A DNA stretch of 64,000 nt from Zizania palustris (lineage: Eukaryota; Streptophyta; Magnoliopsida; Poales; Poaceae): NCBI GenBank assembly GCA_019279435.1, contig JAAALK010000079.1:78914029-78978028 (forward strand). Reading direction: 5' to 3'. Made by a program: the position numbers and the translations under genes. Position 1 is the first letter of the stretch, and the number at the start of each line of letters is the position of its first letter. The notes under the pieces are model-generated. The model ran no database searches. It saw only the letters and a program-made list of their open reading frames with translations, and was not told the DNA's origin. Positions 1-11,000 of the stretch are shown here, in pieces.

Positions 1-868
1 CAACACTTTCCTACCATACTATTAGCCACCTCGAGTACCCCCGTGGGTGGACTTATTGGCAATACACTGATGATCGCAATACACTGACAATATGTCGATT
101 TATTTAGGCCATGGAATATTGTGCTTCTAACCCATGGGTGGAGGAAGGAAAATCCCTTTCCCTAGCTGCTAGTCTGTGTAATTGGATTCATCGAGGTGGC
201 ATGAGGTAGAGGAGTCAAATGGCTTTGGGAGGAGGAGGTGGACATGCCAAAGAGGGGGAGCATGTTGCGAACACTCCAGAAATGGCCACCCACCATAGCC
301 AGATGGTGCTTGTGAGGCCACACACAAGCGAGCTGACCTGGTGCTTCTCTACCAGCCCTCTATTGACACCATAAGTTGGACTAGTATCCCCTCAGCTAGG
401 CGATCTAAACAACAAAGAGTCGATGGGCTTTAACAGGTGAAGGTTGAATGCGCATGTTGTGGGTGGATACTTCGATTAGTAGTTTGTTTTCATTAATTAA
501 ATAAACTAGTTAGGATTCTGCATTGTCTCTAGATAACGTGTCAACCCGACTATAAATATGAAAGTTTGGGGTCATCATAGGAACAATCAATTTTGTCAAA
601 CAAACCCTTCGGTGCATCAACAACTATTAGGTATGTAGCATTAGGGTGACTCTGCCGAAGCTATGGTTATATCAGTTAGGTCCGATCTCTAGCTTCGACA
701 AAGATAGTCTATTGGTAAGTTGATTCATGTGATCATGGCTTTCTCGGTTGAGTTATCAATTAAATGCATTGATTATCATATGTTTAACACAATTTGTGGA
801 TTCAATATCTATATTTGCCAATCATGGCACCTTAACTCATCGATGTCTCGTTAGGTTTGATTTGCGGT
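1..868 (+). repeat. Unidentified LTR-like fragment
   Basis: No open coding region is visible. A TATA-like stretch (TATAAATATG, 551-560) followed by a leader with CCTTCGG and TTCGACAAAG motifs looks like the U3/R/U5 part of a grass LTR in plus orientation. The fragment stops where the Tat LTR begins at 869. Neither a left end nor a primer-binding site is present, so the family is not identified. Confidence 0.35.
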
Positions 869-1366
869 TGTTGGCGTAAAATATTACGCTAACAGGTTCT
901 CGAAGATTAAGAACTAACAAACAGAGAGTTTGTGTTGAGAACTATCTCGAGCCTCTGAATAGGATAATAGCTTAAGTAGTCCGAAATTGTGTATTGAATA
1001 GCTGAGTATTCGATGCCTATTACAGGGTAAGAAGGGGGTATTTATATGCAAAAAGTTTAAGGAAAAGACCTATTTACCCCTCAATTACAACCGACATAGT
1101 GGAAACTATTCGGTACCCCGAATAGTGTTAAAATGGTAAAATACAATCGAAGAAGGTAGATAAGGCAGACGTTGGTCTTATCAGTCTCACTGTTTTCCAT
1201 TGTAGCTTCGTAGCCTTCAGAGGATGCCTTTGAATCATGACGCCGAAGTATCCTTCAGCTTAGAAACTTTATCACCTCCGGAGATGAACGTGAACTTTGA
1301 TGTTGGTGAATTATCTTTAACCATTGATTTCCAAAGTCCTGAAAATGGAGTATTTTTCCCCCAACA
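869..1366 (-). repeat. Tat-lineage gypsy LTR, probably the 3' LTR of a truncated minus-strand element
   Basis: This 498 bp block begins TGTTGGCGTAAAA and ends CCCCCAACA, so it has TG...CA ends with a TGTTGG/CCAACA inverted repeat. It aligns along its whole length, with many substitutions, to the LTR at 60187-60681. A minus-strand TATA motif (TATAAATACCCCC) is read at 1034-1046, matching the one in that LTR. Directly right of it a purine tract on the minus strand (GAGGGGCTAC, 1367-1376) fits a polypurine tract. This makes it a 3' LTR whose internal region extends rightward. Confidence 0.8.
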
Positions 1367-1760
1367 GTAGCCCCTCGAATACGCTTCTCCGATTTAACCT
1401 GTATGGCAGGAAAGCAGTATACGCAAGGAATATTTTCATATTCAAGGACTTAGAGAAATTTGAGGGTGTTATAGTTATTCGAAGGGTATTTGCCATCGAA
1501 GTATTCCCAATGAAAGCTTCGAATTGGGACTGCTGTGTGAACACTTCATAAGGAAGTGAACCGTTACGGAGGTGGAGCGTCGTGAAGAGCCGTTAATTTT
1601 GAGTCGTTACCCTTCAAGTAGCTGTTATGCTCCTAAAAAAGATAACGGTTGAAATTTTACTGTGGATTCACATCTTTTCACTTCCTGGTCCCACCTGTCA
1701 GCGGCAGAAGTCGAACCTACAATGTGAACGCGAGCGAAGCACAATAGCTAGCGGAAAGGC

Positions 1761-1768
1761 TATAAAAG
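1761..1768 (+). promoter_or_regulatory. TATA box of the antisense ORF gene
   Basis: TATAAAAG in the context GGCTATAAAAGGGG lies about 110 bases before the ATG at 1870. It is on the plus strand, opposite to the host retroelement. The predicted start site is near 1790. The motif is strong, but no transcript data are available. Confidence 0.55.
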
Positions 1769-1869
1769 GGGGGTCGAAGCCCACCGAAAATTTTTATAGA
1801 GCCTGATTTCCAAAGCTCACTTTCTTCAACCTTCAAAATTTCCCTTCAACCTTTCTGAGCGATCAACTC

Positions 1870-4587
1870 ATGGCGAGGACTAGCACAACCATGCCAGTGG
1901 CAGTGAGTACTTTGGCGCAAAGGCAAGCTTGGGCGGCTTCGGCAGCAGCGGCCATGGCGGGGGCTCCAGGAAGTTCTTGGCCCAAAAATCCTCGGGAGCT
2001 CCGCCCTCCGTCCAGGAAGAAAATCCCGCAAAGCTTCCTCATCGGCCCGTCCACAAGCACTACGGAATCCATTGAAGAGGCAGTGGCCGGGAAGCTGGGC
2101 CCCGAAATGAGGACTCGAGTCGACCCCGAAGTAGAGAAGTAGTGGTCTTCGAAGCGTTCTTCAAAGTTGGACTTGGACTCCCTGCCATCGATTTCCTATC
2201 AGAGGTGCTGGAAATGTTTCACATTACCTTACCTCAGTTATCCCCCAACGCCATCGCAAGGCTGGCGATCTTCGAATGGGCCCTTCGGGCCGAAGGATGC
2301 GAAGGAAGATCAAAGATCTTCGCCGCTACCCACGAAGCCACCTACCAACCAAAGCCACAGGACGGCCTCGGGGATACCAAGGTGTTGACAGCCTTCAGAA
2401 GTGTCAACTTTCAGCTTCGGAAGGAGCATGCACAACATTTCCCTGTGAAGGCTATCAATGACCGGTGGTATACCAACTGGATCCTCCAGTGGTCTTATGC
2501 CGAGGTCGGAGAAGACTCCAGCTTCGCAAGGTCCCTTCAAGAGATCTGGTTCCGGAAGGAGGCCGAAGTCACTCCGAACCCAAGCCTGCTATCAACGCGG
2601 CTTGGGTTGCTTTCTTCGATAGCCAGCCGCATGAGCATGCGGGATCTAGCGGAGGAATTCATCGCCCTCCAGATCCCGCCCCTCAGAGCCGACTGGCCAA
2701 TAGCGTTTCAAAACGCTTCGGAGGGAGAGCTTCGAAGCCTAGGTAAATCTTCAATCTTCCTGCAATAATATATTAAGAAAGAGATAACATACTTATAAAA
2801 TGATACCTCTTTTCAGTAGCTCCTTTGGTGCTAGCTCCGGAGCAGATAGCAAGAGCTACCGAACGGGTGCTCGGAGCCCCTACGGTGGCGGAGAGGTAGA
2901 AAAGAATAGAGCTGGTGGGAAGCTGGGAGCGCTTCAACAGAGTGTGGAGGGCTCTCAGAATGGAGCCCCCACCTCTGCCAGACTTCGACTCGATCGGAGT
3001 GGTCCCTCAGAAGAGGAAAGCCATCGCCAAGCCTTCGAAGAAGGCCGCCAAGACCCCCATCAAGAAGGGGAAGAAAACGACGAAGCCTTCTCCTCAGCTG
3101 ACTCTGGTGTCCTCGCCTTCCTCCTTGGGCATTCGGAGCTCGTCTTCGGAAGACTCTAGAGAAAAGGACTCCGACGCCCGAGTGGGGAAGGCCCTCGAGA
3201 ACTATCTTATTGATGATAGTGAAGACGAAGCCGTGGATGCAGCCGGAGCTCCTTCTCGAGAGGCTGCGGAGATAGGCACAACACCCTCCCTCGAGCCCAT
3301 CGTCGCGAGCTCAAAGCTTGAGACAACTATTCCCAACTCGCTCGTGGCCGGGATGATAGTGCCAGAGGTCGAGGCGCCTGCAGCGGCTACACCGGAGTGG
3401 ACTTCGGGGGATGACCTTGACGAGTATCTCCAAATGTACGAAGTCTTGGAGGACCCTGCAATTCTGCCTCAAGGCGCAGACAAAGGTATACTTCGAAACT
3501 TTTGCCTTTACTATTCCTGCAACAATTATTACCCACAAATATTCAGTAAATACCTTAATGATGTAGGTGCGTCGAGGAGTAGCATAGCTCCGATCAAAGA
3601 TGGAGCTTCAACTTCCCTCGGAGTTGTGGCTCCGGTAGACACAATAGCTCCGACGACTGGAGTTGTCTCGGGCGAAGTAGTTCCGGCCGAGGGGGCATCA
3701 GTCAAAGGAGGATCTACCTCCGCCGGAGTCCCTGCTCTGACTTTTGTGCCCGGGAGGGGTAAGAGCATGACGAGCCGCGGTCCCCTCCCTACCTTGATGG
3801 CGACGCCTTCCTCCAACGATCCTCCGGCGAGCAATTCGGAGGAGGAGGAAGTCGTAGATGATCGCCAGACTTTGTCCTGGCTCCCTCTGTTGGTTCCATT
3901 CTTGGAGCAGCGAACGGGCCTCCGGGCGCTTCTGGAGCCCTTGGCGGACAAGGGCCAAGAAGTCGTAAACTCCGACTTGGTCTCTGTCTTGAGTGAAGCC
4001 AGAGCCTCGGAGCTCAATTTAGCCCTCGAAAGGACCGCCCCTTCAGGTATGCAACACACCACAAGTGCATTCAATCAATAAATAGAATTACTTGGTACTT
4101 AGTTGCTTTTTTGCAGCAATTTGTCCTTGCTAGAGCGGCAGTGACTTCCAATGAGCTCGAACCTAATCGGCTCAAGAGGAAGGTTACTACCCTCAAGTCT
4201 GCCCTTAAAAGCTTCGAAGATAAAACACTTCGACTGGAGGAGGAGCTCCTCGAGGAACGGAGGGCTAGGGCCGCCACCAATGAAGCACTCCGGATCGAGC
4301 AGCAGAGCAACACTGCACTCCAAACTTTGGCCCAAGAGGCCGAGGCCGAATGTGTGGTGCTCAGAGCGGAGGTGGAGAAGCTCCGGCAAGCAGCAACCAC
4401 TTTAAGCACGCAACTTGTGGAACTCCAAGACTCACTTCAACAAGCCATGGCTCAGAAAAGCACTCTGCTGTCCAAAATGGCCGAAGTGTCTGCTACTGCT
4501 GCTGGGCTGGAGGCGGCGGAAGTGAAGAATGCTGCGATAGCAGAGCAAACCATGGATGCCCTTCGGAGCAAAACAAAACTCAAATAA
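1870..4587 (+). pseudogene. Antisense accessory ORF (aORF) of a Tat gypsy element, Transposase_28-like, spliced, broken
   Basis: This gene lies antisense between the 3' LTR and the lost pol of a Tat element, the usual place of the additional ORF in Grande/RIRE2-type elements. The start is ATG 1870 (MARTSTTMPV). The part from about 2142 on (VVFEAFFKVGLGLPAIDFL...LSPNAIARLAIFEWAL) resembles the plant Transposase_28 'putative gypsy type' domain (PF04195), of unknown biochemical role. Three introns with GT-AG ends are visible: 2743-2816, 3486-3566 and 4047-4116. The middle exons are acidic and Ser/Pro-rich. The last exon (4117-4587) encodes a Glu/Leu/Ala-rich likely coiled coil. Breaks: a frame change near 2142, an in-frame TAG at 2897-2899, and a frame mismatch at the last splice. 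Homology then ends abruptly near 4590, where pol should follow. The family assignment is from recognition, not a search. Confidence 0.65.
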
Positions 4588-6206
4588 ACATAATCATAGA
4601 ATTTTGAATGAAACTACAAAGCCAACAAAACAATTTTCTGCTACAACTTGTCCCTCTACAAGCTAAAGGAGCAAACAGAACAGTCCAAGCAAATAGCCAG
4701 GAACATTGAAAAAGCAAGAGGCTACTGAAACCATAGACAATGCAAAACGACGTATCAATTTCCAATGTCTTACCAACCATAGATAACTCAATCATACTGT
4801 ATTGAATAATAATTAATCACATCGTCACGAAAAAGAATTGATGATCAAACATCATTTGGAAAATAAATAAATGTTAGCTATAATCTTGATCATGCATGCA
4901 TTAATTTGTTAGTGTTGTAATTAGTGGCTTAGGCTAGTAGTGAGCTTAGTGGTGCATAGAGTGCATGCGTGTAGTTAGTGCGTTTCGTGGTGCTCAACCC
5001 TAAAATCTGGAGCCTTGAATGTAGCAAGGGAGTTAAGCTCCAGGTAAAGAGCTGGGAACGAGTGCGACTGTGGTGGCTAGAGTGCAAAAAATGTAGCCCT
5101 TGTGGTGTTGTGCTCGTGTGAGTTGCGTTGGCTACTACTGTGTATGTGTGTGTACATATATAAATAAGTTTGCATATGAAACCCAATAAGATTAGCTTTT
5201 CCCTGATGTCATTACTAATACACTGCGGTAGAAAAACATTGTAAATATACAAAATATGGCCAAAACAAGAACTTGCGGCACTACAGCACTACACAACATG
5301 AGTCTAATAATTAGAAGCCCTAAGCTAACAGGATTAGTATTCTAGGAAACGAAGTGTTGGCATGTATACCAAAATGTAATTGTTACTACTAAAAGTCAAT
5401 ATAAAATAATGACACAATTAACAGATAACATAAGTTAGAGCTACACTACTTGACTTGTGTGCTTTGGTTCTAGGTCACAAACTCAATGCTATAGAGACGT
5501 ACAGAAGAGGCCACCTAATGCTGAGTGCTGCATTCTGTTAAAATTTGCACTAAATGGTTGGATCAGGAAAAGCTACCATGATATGGAAAGTACTATCAAA
5601 GAAGCCATTTCATAAGAGAATCTGACCTTGTAGTTTTCCACCTTAATTTGTTGGAGGTAAAACTCTAGGAGATGAGAAAATGGGCTTTACAGGATCAAAA
5701 AAATAGAAGTTTGGGCACTACAAAACATAATAACTTAATTCATTGTGATAACTTGCTTGCTCAGGCACATAGAGATTATGATGGAGATGATGTTAACCGA
5801 AAAGTAAACGTGATCAGTGAGGGCAAGATTTGACTCAAAGAATGACTTTACGGTCCCCATATCTTCCCAGTAACCATCAAATAGATAAGCTTGTCAACGA
5901 AGAACCATGAACATTGCATTCATAATCAGAGTTTTGTGCCAAATAAAGTTGCATACTCATTTTAGAATTTTGAACAATTCTTCATAGTATGGTGTTGTGA
6001 CAATTTATGACATTGGAATTTTGTTGTACACATTCAACTTGGAGGATGATGAAGTTGTCAGTACCTGCACATTATAGTCTTTTGTATGTAGCCATTGGAA
6101 TTACTTCTGAAGCAAAATCATTAGCCATTGGATAATGTCCTCTAATAGATACAGCACAAAGAAAAAGAGCATTAACACATCCTCAAAGTAGTGTAAAACA
6201 TTTTTA
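4588..6206. other. Non-genic stretch between truncated Tat element and TFIIB-like locus
   Basis: This is AT-rich sequence with short ORFs only, no recognisable domain, no LTR ends and no clear terminal repeats. The left boundary (about 4590) is where the retroelement homology stops. It may be host intergenic DNA or introns of an undetected gene. Confidence 0.4.
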
Positions 6207-6512
6207 TCAGTTAGAGATCACCAACCCTTCGTTCATCACACCTGCAGTTTGCGCGCGATGTGGCAGTTGAGAGAGTGAGAATTGAACTGGGTAAGAACGT
6301 ATATATTGTTTATCTCGCTGTTTATGCAGTTGCTCATCAGGATATCGATCAGCCTGTAACATCCCCAACTGGCCCCTGATAGCAAGAGCAAACAACTCAA
6401 TCACTAATTATGTAGCTGACTTACGGTCCAATCAATCAATCAGCAACGGCATCAAACGCAACCGAAATCCCAAATTGATGCACACCCCAGTTAGCAAATA
6501 CCTTGAATCCAT
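6207..6512 (-). CDS. Candidate small two-exon gene, function unknown
   Basis: On the minus strand an ATG at 6512-6510 starts a short exon (MDS plus part of an Arg codon) ending at 6502 before GTATTTGC, a plausible donor. An acceptor (CTTGCTATCAG) ends at 6376. Joining 6512-6502 to 6375-6207 keeps one open frame of 59 codons (beginning MDSRGQLGMLQ) that stops at 6207. Upstream, 6520-6600 is GC-rich like a 5' leader and is divergent from the TFIIB-like gene, so a shared promoter region is possible. The protein resembles nothing I know. The match of splice phase to frame could be chance. Confidence 0.22.
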
Positions 6513-6887
6513 GAGGCGGTTCGGCGAGGACGCAACTGGCGGTGGTTGCGGCGGCGGCCGCTCGGCGCGGGGCGGCTATAGGCTATAGAGAAGATCGTCA
6601 TGGGCGTCAATTGTTGCACACCAGGTAGCAAATACATATACATGACGAAATGTGTGCGCGCGCGCGAGAGAGATAGGGAGGCTGGTTACGCGATTTAGTA
6701 AGCAAATCAGAAGTAGAAAGGGAGGGCTGGTTGCGCGTAGCTACTAGAAATAAACAGAAGGAAATCAGAGCAGAATCCGAGTAGGATTTACCGATTTAGA
6801 GTCCTGGAGAGATCTGAATCCGATTCCGAGGCGGACGGAGTCTGCTCGCCATGTTTCCACCGACCTAGGCGGCTACGGCTAGGTCTC

Positions 6888-6898
6888 CATAAATATGG
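6888..6898 (+). promoter_or_regulatory. Possible TATA element of the TFIIB-like gene
   Basis: CATAAATATGG lies about 160 bases before the ATG at 7057, followed by a pyrimidine-rich leader. The position suits a plant core promoter, but the motif is palindromic and short. Confidence 0.3.
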
Positions 6899-7056
6899 AG
6901 ATACCCGGCGTCCAGAGCTTCATCTAATTCCAGCTACGCTTGTTGGCGTCTCTCGTGCTCGTTGCCTCGTGTCGCGTCTACTGGTTCTCGATCGATCGCC
7001 GTCGTGTCGATTTCCCCCGGAGCAGCAGGATCGAGGCAAGGAGCGCAGACACAAGG

Positions 7057-7629
7057 ATGTCCAGCTTCCTGGGCAACGACAAGGGTTACTGCCAGAGCTG
7101 CCGCTGCTGCTGGACGGCGGTGGTGCTGGACCACGCCACTGGCGACACCATCTGCACCGAGTGTGGGCTCGTCCTGGAAGAGCGCTACATCGACGAGACG
7201 TCGGAGTGGCGCAAGTTCTCCGACCCCGGCACCGGCGAGGACCACGACGATCCCAGCCGCGTCGGCGGCCGCACCGACCCCTTCCTGGAGTCCGCCCAGC
7301 TCGGGACCGTCATCGCCCCAGCCAAGCGGCAAGCCGGCGCCAATGCTGGCACCTCGCAGCCGCCGGTGCACATCAACGTCGGGTCGAGCCAAGACAAGAC
7401 GCTGGTCAATGCGTTCCATGCCATCTCCGACATGGCGGATCGGCTAGGGCTCGTGACCACCGTGAGAGACCGGGCCAAGGACTTGTTCAAGAATCGGGGA
7501 GCAGGCCGGGCAGGCGATGGCGGCCGACTACATGACCCGCTTCGGCTCGCTGCTCGGGATGGACAGGCCGAAGCTGCTCGCGGCGAAAGAAGCGGCGCGG
7601 AGGGTGGAGATGAGCCTCGACGTAAGGCG
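7057..7629 (+). pseudogene. TFIIB-like general transcription factor, N-terminal part, interrupted by Copia
   Basis: TFIIB bridges TBP-bound promoters and RNA polymerase II in the nucleus. From ATG 7057 the protein has the N-terminal zinc ribbon with Cys12, Cys15, Cys33 and Cys36 (CQSC...CTEC), the linker DETSEWRKF, a DPSRVGG segment, and the start of the first cyclin fold (LVNAFHAISDMADRLGLV, then DRAKDLFKN). Just after that (7448-7517) homology jumps to the second cyclin fold in another frame (AADYMTRFGSLLGMDRPKLL), read to 7629. About 65 residues of the first repeat, judged from the usual length near 310, are missing. The junction is out of frame with no intron signals. The gene therefore looks damaged before the Copia element inserted at 7629/7630. 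The remainder is at 12955-13120. Confidence 0.75.
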
Positions 7630-7966
7630 TGTTATCATAAGTCTTGGCGTACTGTTGCATGGCATGTAGTCTGTTAGGTTTATCTATTCTTCAGCAAATA
7701 ATGCGCATGAGGACCGATTCTTGTGGTTGCCATGCTGAACGTTAGGACATGCCGAGTTTAACTCTGGTTTTCTGGCTGTGCGCGCATTCTGCGTTGTAGT
7801 GGCACAGCATGCATCATGTTTGTTTTGCATCACAATAAGAGGAAGGAATGAAACCAGAAAACGCTGCAGCTTTTGTACGCAGCACCAAAAATTACTTTGT
7901 CCCTTGATTCGTTCAGTTCGTTCACAACGTTCTTTGCTCGCCGGAAGATTGGTCCTAGACCTAACA
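7630..7966 (+). repeat. 5' LTR of the Copia element
   Basis: 337 bp, TG...CA. Reading it side by side with 12613-12949 shows no difference. It begins right after the AGGCG target duplication and ends two bases before the primer site. Confidence 0.97.
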
Positions 7967-7968
7967 AG

Positions 7969-7980
7969 TGGTATCAGAGC
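7969..7980 (+). other. Primer-binding site, initiator tRNA-Met type
   Basis: TGGTATCAGAGC, the standard complement of the 3' end of plant initiator tRNA-Met, lies two bases after the 5' LTR and marks minus-strand DNA priming. Confidence 0.93.
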
Positions 7981-8000
7981 ACTTGGGTGATTGGCGAGCA

Positions 8001-11000
8001 ATGGCGAGCGGGAGCGGCAGGTCAGTGACGCCGTCCGGCGACGCACACCGCAGCCGATCCGTCTCGCGAAGGCCACGGGGTGGACGTGGCGGTGGTGACC
8101 GCGTGGTGGTGGAGCGAGTAGTGGAGAAGGTGGCGTCGGCAGGTCCGGCGAACTATACGCTACTGACCAAGACCAACTACAATGATTGGTCACTACTGAT
8201 GAAGATCAAGCTGGAGGCTCGGTTACTTTGGGAGGCGATTGATCCGGGCAACGTCGACACTCAGGTGGATCGCATGGCTCTCGATGCCATCTGCAGTGCG
8301 GTTCCACCCGAGATGATCTCGACGCTCGCGACTAAGTCGACGGCCAGGGAAGCGTGGGAGAGCGTGAAGATCATGAGAATAGGTGGAGAGCGAGTGCGCA
8401 AGGCAAGTGCCCAGAAACTTCGAAGGGACTATGAACAAATGGGATTCCGAGACGGCGAGTCTGTTGAGGATTTCGCCATGAGACTGACGAGCCTGACGAA
8501 CCAGTTGGCAACGTTGGGTGATCCCGAGTCGACTGAAAAGATCGTCGCAAAGTATCTTCGCGTCGCACGACCCAGGTATCGCCAGCTCGTTGTGTCAATT
8601 GAAACTCTGCTGGACATTTCTTCGCTCTCGGTGGAGGAGGTCACCGCGCGCCTGAAGGCTGTCGAAGACGATGGTCTCGTCACCGGAAACCGAGAGGGCG
8701 GGGACAAACTCTATCTCACTGAGGAGGAATGGCTCGAGCGCTTCAAGCAAAAGGATCCGGACAGTCGACGTCGCGGCTCTGGAAGCAGTGGCTCCGGAGG
8801 TCGCGGTAAGAAAAACTCGGGGAAGAAGAACAGTGCAAACTCTGATTTCACCGGAGAACGCACTGGGCCGCCATCCCGTGGCAAGGACAAATGTCGGGCC
8901 TGTGGGAAAACTGGCCACTGGGCCAGGGAGTGCCGCAGCCGGCCCAAAAGGGAGGAGCAGGCCCATGTCGCCGAGGACAACGAGCCCACGCTGGCGCTGG
9001 CGTACACGGAGGGCGTCGCTCTTGGCGTCTCCGCTGCGCACCGCGTGGCCGTGCTGGCAGAGCCTCAGAGCTCGCCTCGCGCGGCCGTCCTGGCGGAACC
9101 GCCCCCCACCACAGCTCACGGGACCGAGCCGGCGGGGCCGCAGCGTCGACCTCCAGCCACAGCTCGCGCGACCGAGCCGGCGGGGCCGCAGCGCCCGCCT
9201 CCCGCCACATCTCGCGCGGCCGTCCTGGGTGAGCCGCCCCTCGCCACAGCACGCGCGGCCGTGCTGGCGGAGCCGCAGTGTCCGCCCCCCGTCCGAGAGG
9301 GCATCGCCTCCGGAGCCCCCGCTTCATCCCAGGCGACGGTGCTGGCAGAGAAGCGGAGCTCCCACACTGTCTCGCTTGCGCCGGTGAAGGAGGAGGCGTA
9401 CACCGCGGTGGACAGAGCTGAGAAGACGAGCCCCCAGAGGTGGATCTTCGACACGGGGGCCTCCAACCACATGACTGGCAACCGGGATGCCTTTGCGGAT
9501 CTCGACACCGGCGTGGTCGGCAAGGTGCGTTTTGGTGATGGCTCCGTCGTCCAGATCGAAGGGTGCGGCACAGTTCTTCTCGCGTGCAAGAATGGAGAAC
9601 ACTGGGTCCTCGGCAACACCTACTACATTCCGAAGCTCACTGCCAACATTGTGAGTTGTGGGCAGCTGGATGAAAGTGGATTCAAGATCCACATTGAAGA
9701 AGGATTCATGAGGATCCGTGACGAGCAGCTGCGGTTGCTGGTCAAGATTCGCCGAGGCCCCGGACGACTGTTCGTGCTCGACATCGACCTTGCACGGCCA
9801 GTCTGCCTCGCGGCATGCACCGGAGAAGATGCCTGGAGGTGGCATGAACGTTTCGCCCACATCAACTTTGCGGCCTTGCGAAAAATGGGAAGAGAAGGTC
9901 TGGTGCGAGGTCTCCCACCTCTGTCCCAGGTCGAGCAGCTGTGCGAAGCGTGCCTCGCCGGCAAGCATCGCAGGACACCGTTCTCTCAACAAGCCCTTCG
10001 GCGAGCCACAGAAGTGTTGGAGCTCGTTCATGGGGATATCTGTGGTCCAATCACTCCTGTGACGCCAAGCGGTAATCGTTATTTTCTCCTTTTGGTGGAT
10101 GATTTCAGCAGATATATGTGGGTTGTTCTGCTGCCCACAAAAGATGGTGCGCCGGCAGCCATCAAGAAGGTCCAGGCAGCAGCAGAACGCAAGAGCGGCA
10201 AGAAGCTTCTTGCCCTACGCACCGATCGCGGGGGGGAGTTCACAGCTACTCACTTCAACGACTACTTCGCCGAGCTGGGTGTCCAACGGCAACTCACCGC
10301 ACCCTACTCGCCGCCACAAAATGGCGTCGTCGAACGTCGGAACCAAACTGTGGTTGGGGCAGCACGTTGTATGTTGAAGGGAAAAAACCTCCCAGCCATT
10401 TTCTGGGGAGAAGCAGTCATGGCAGCCGTGTATGTGCTCAACCGATCGTCATCAAAGGGGGCTGGTGGTAGGACACCGTACGAACTGTGGACTGGGAGCA
10501 CACCGTCGGTACACCATCTGCGCACATTTGGGTGCGTGGCTCATGTCAAGGACACGAGACCACACCTGCGCAAGCTAGATGACAGGAGTAAGCCCATGAT
10601 ATTCGTGGGGTATGAAGCTGGGTCGATGGCGTACCGAGCATATGATCCGACAACAAGGCGGCTGCATGTTACTCGTGATGTGGTGTTCGATGAAGAAACG
10701 AAGTGGAACTGGGACTCCAACAAGGTTGACAGCGAGTTCATCATCGAGTATGTGGCGGCCGAACATCCAGAGGTGGTGCTCACGCGACCCGACGAGCGGC
10801 TGCCTCCAGAGGCAAGAGATGCCTCGCCAAATTTGGCATCACCAGTACAAGAGCATGTGCTGCCAGGACCGGCTGTGGTGCATGTGTCACCACCAGGAGG
10901 TATGGAAGATGGTTTGGATGCAGACCAGGAAGAAGAAGCGCCCCTGAGATTTCGAACTCTGCAGAACATTGAAGAAGCAGGGCCGGCACTTGGGCTCATG

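Noticed and set aside
7968..8000. Upstream GTG start of the Copia polyprotein
   Set aside because: It lies in the tRNA-Met primer site; ATG 8001 gives the normal gag N-terminus.
8595..9619. Long antisense ORFs over the Copia gag region
   Set aside because: GC-rich codon shadows of the plus-strand polyprotein, with no domain pattern.
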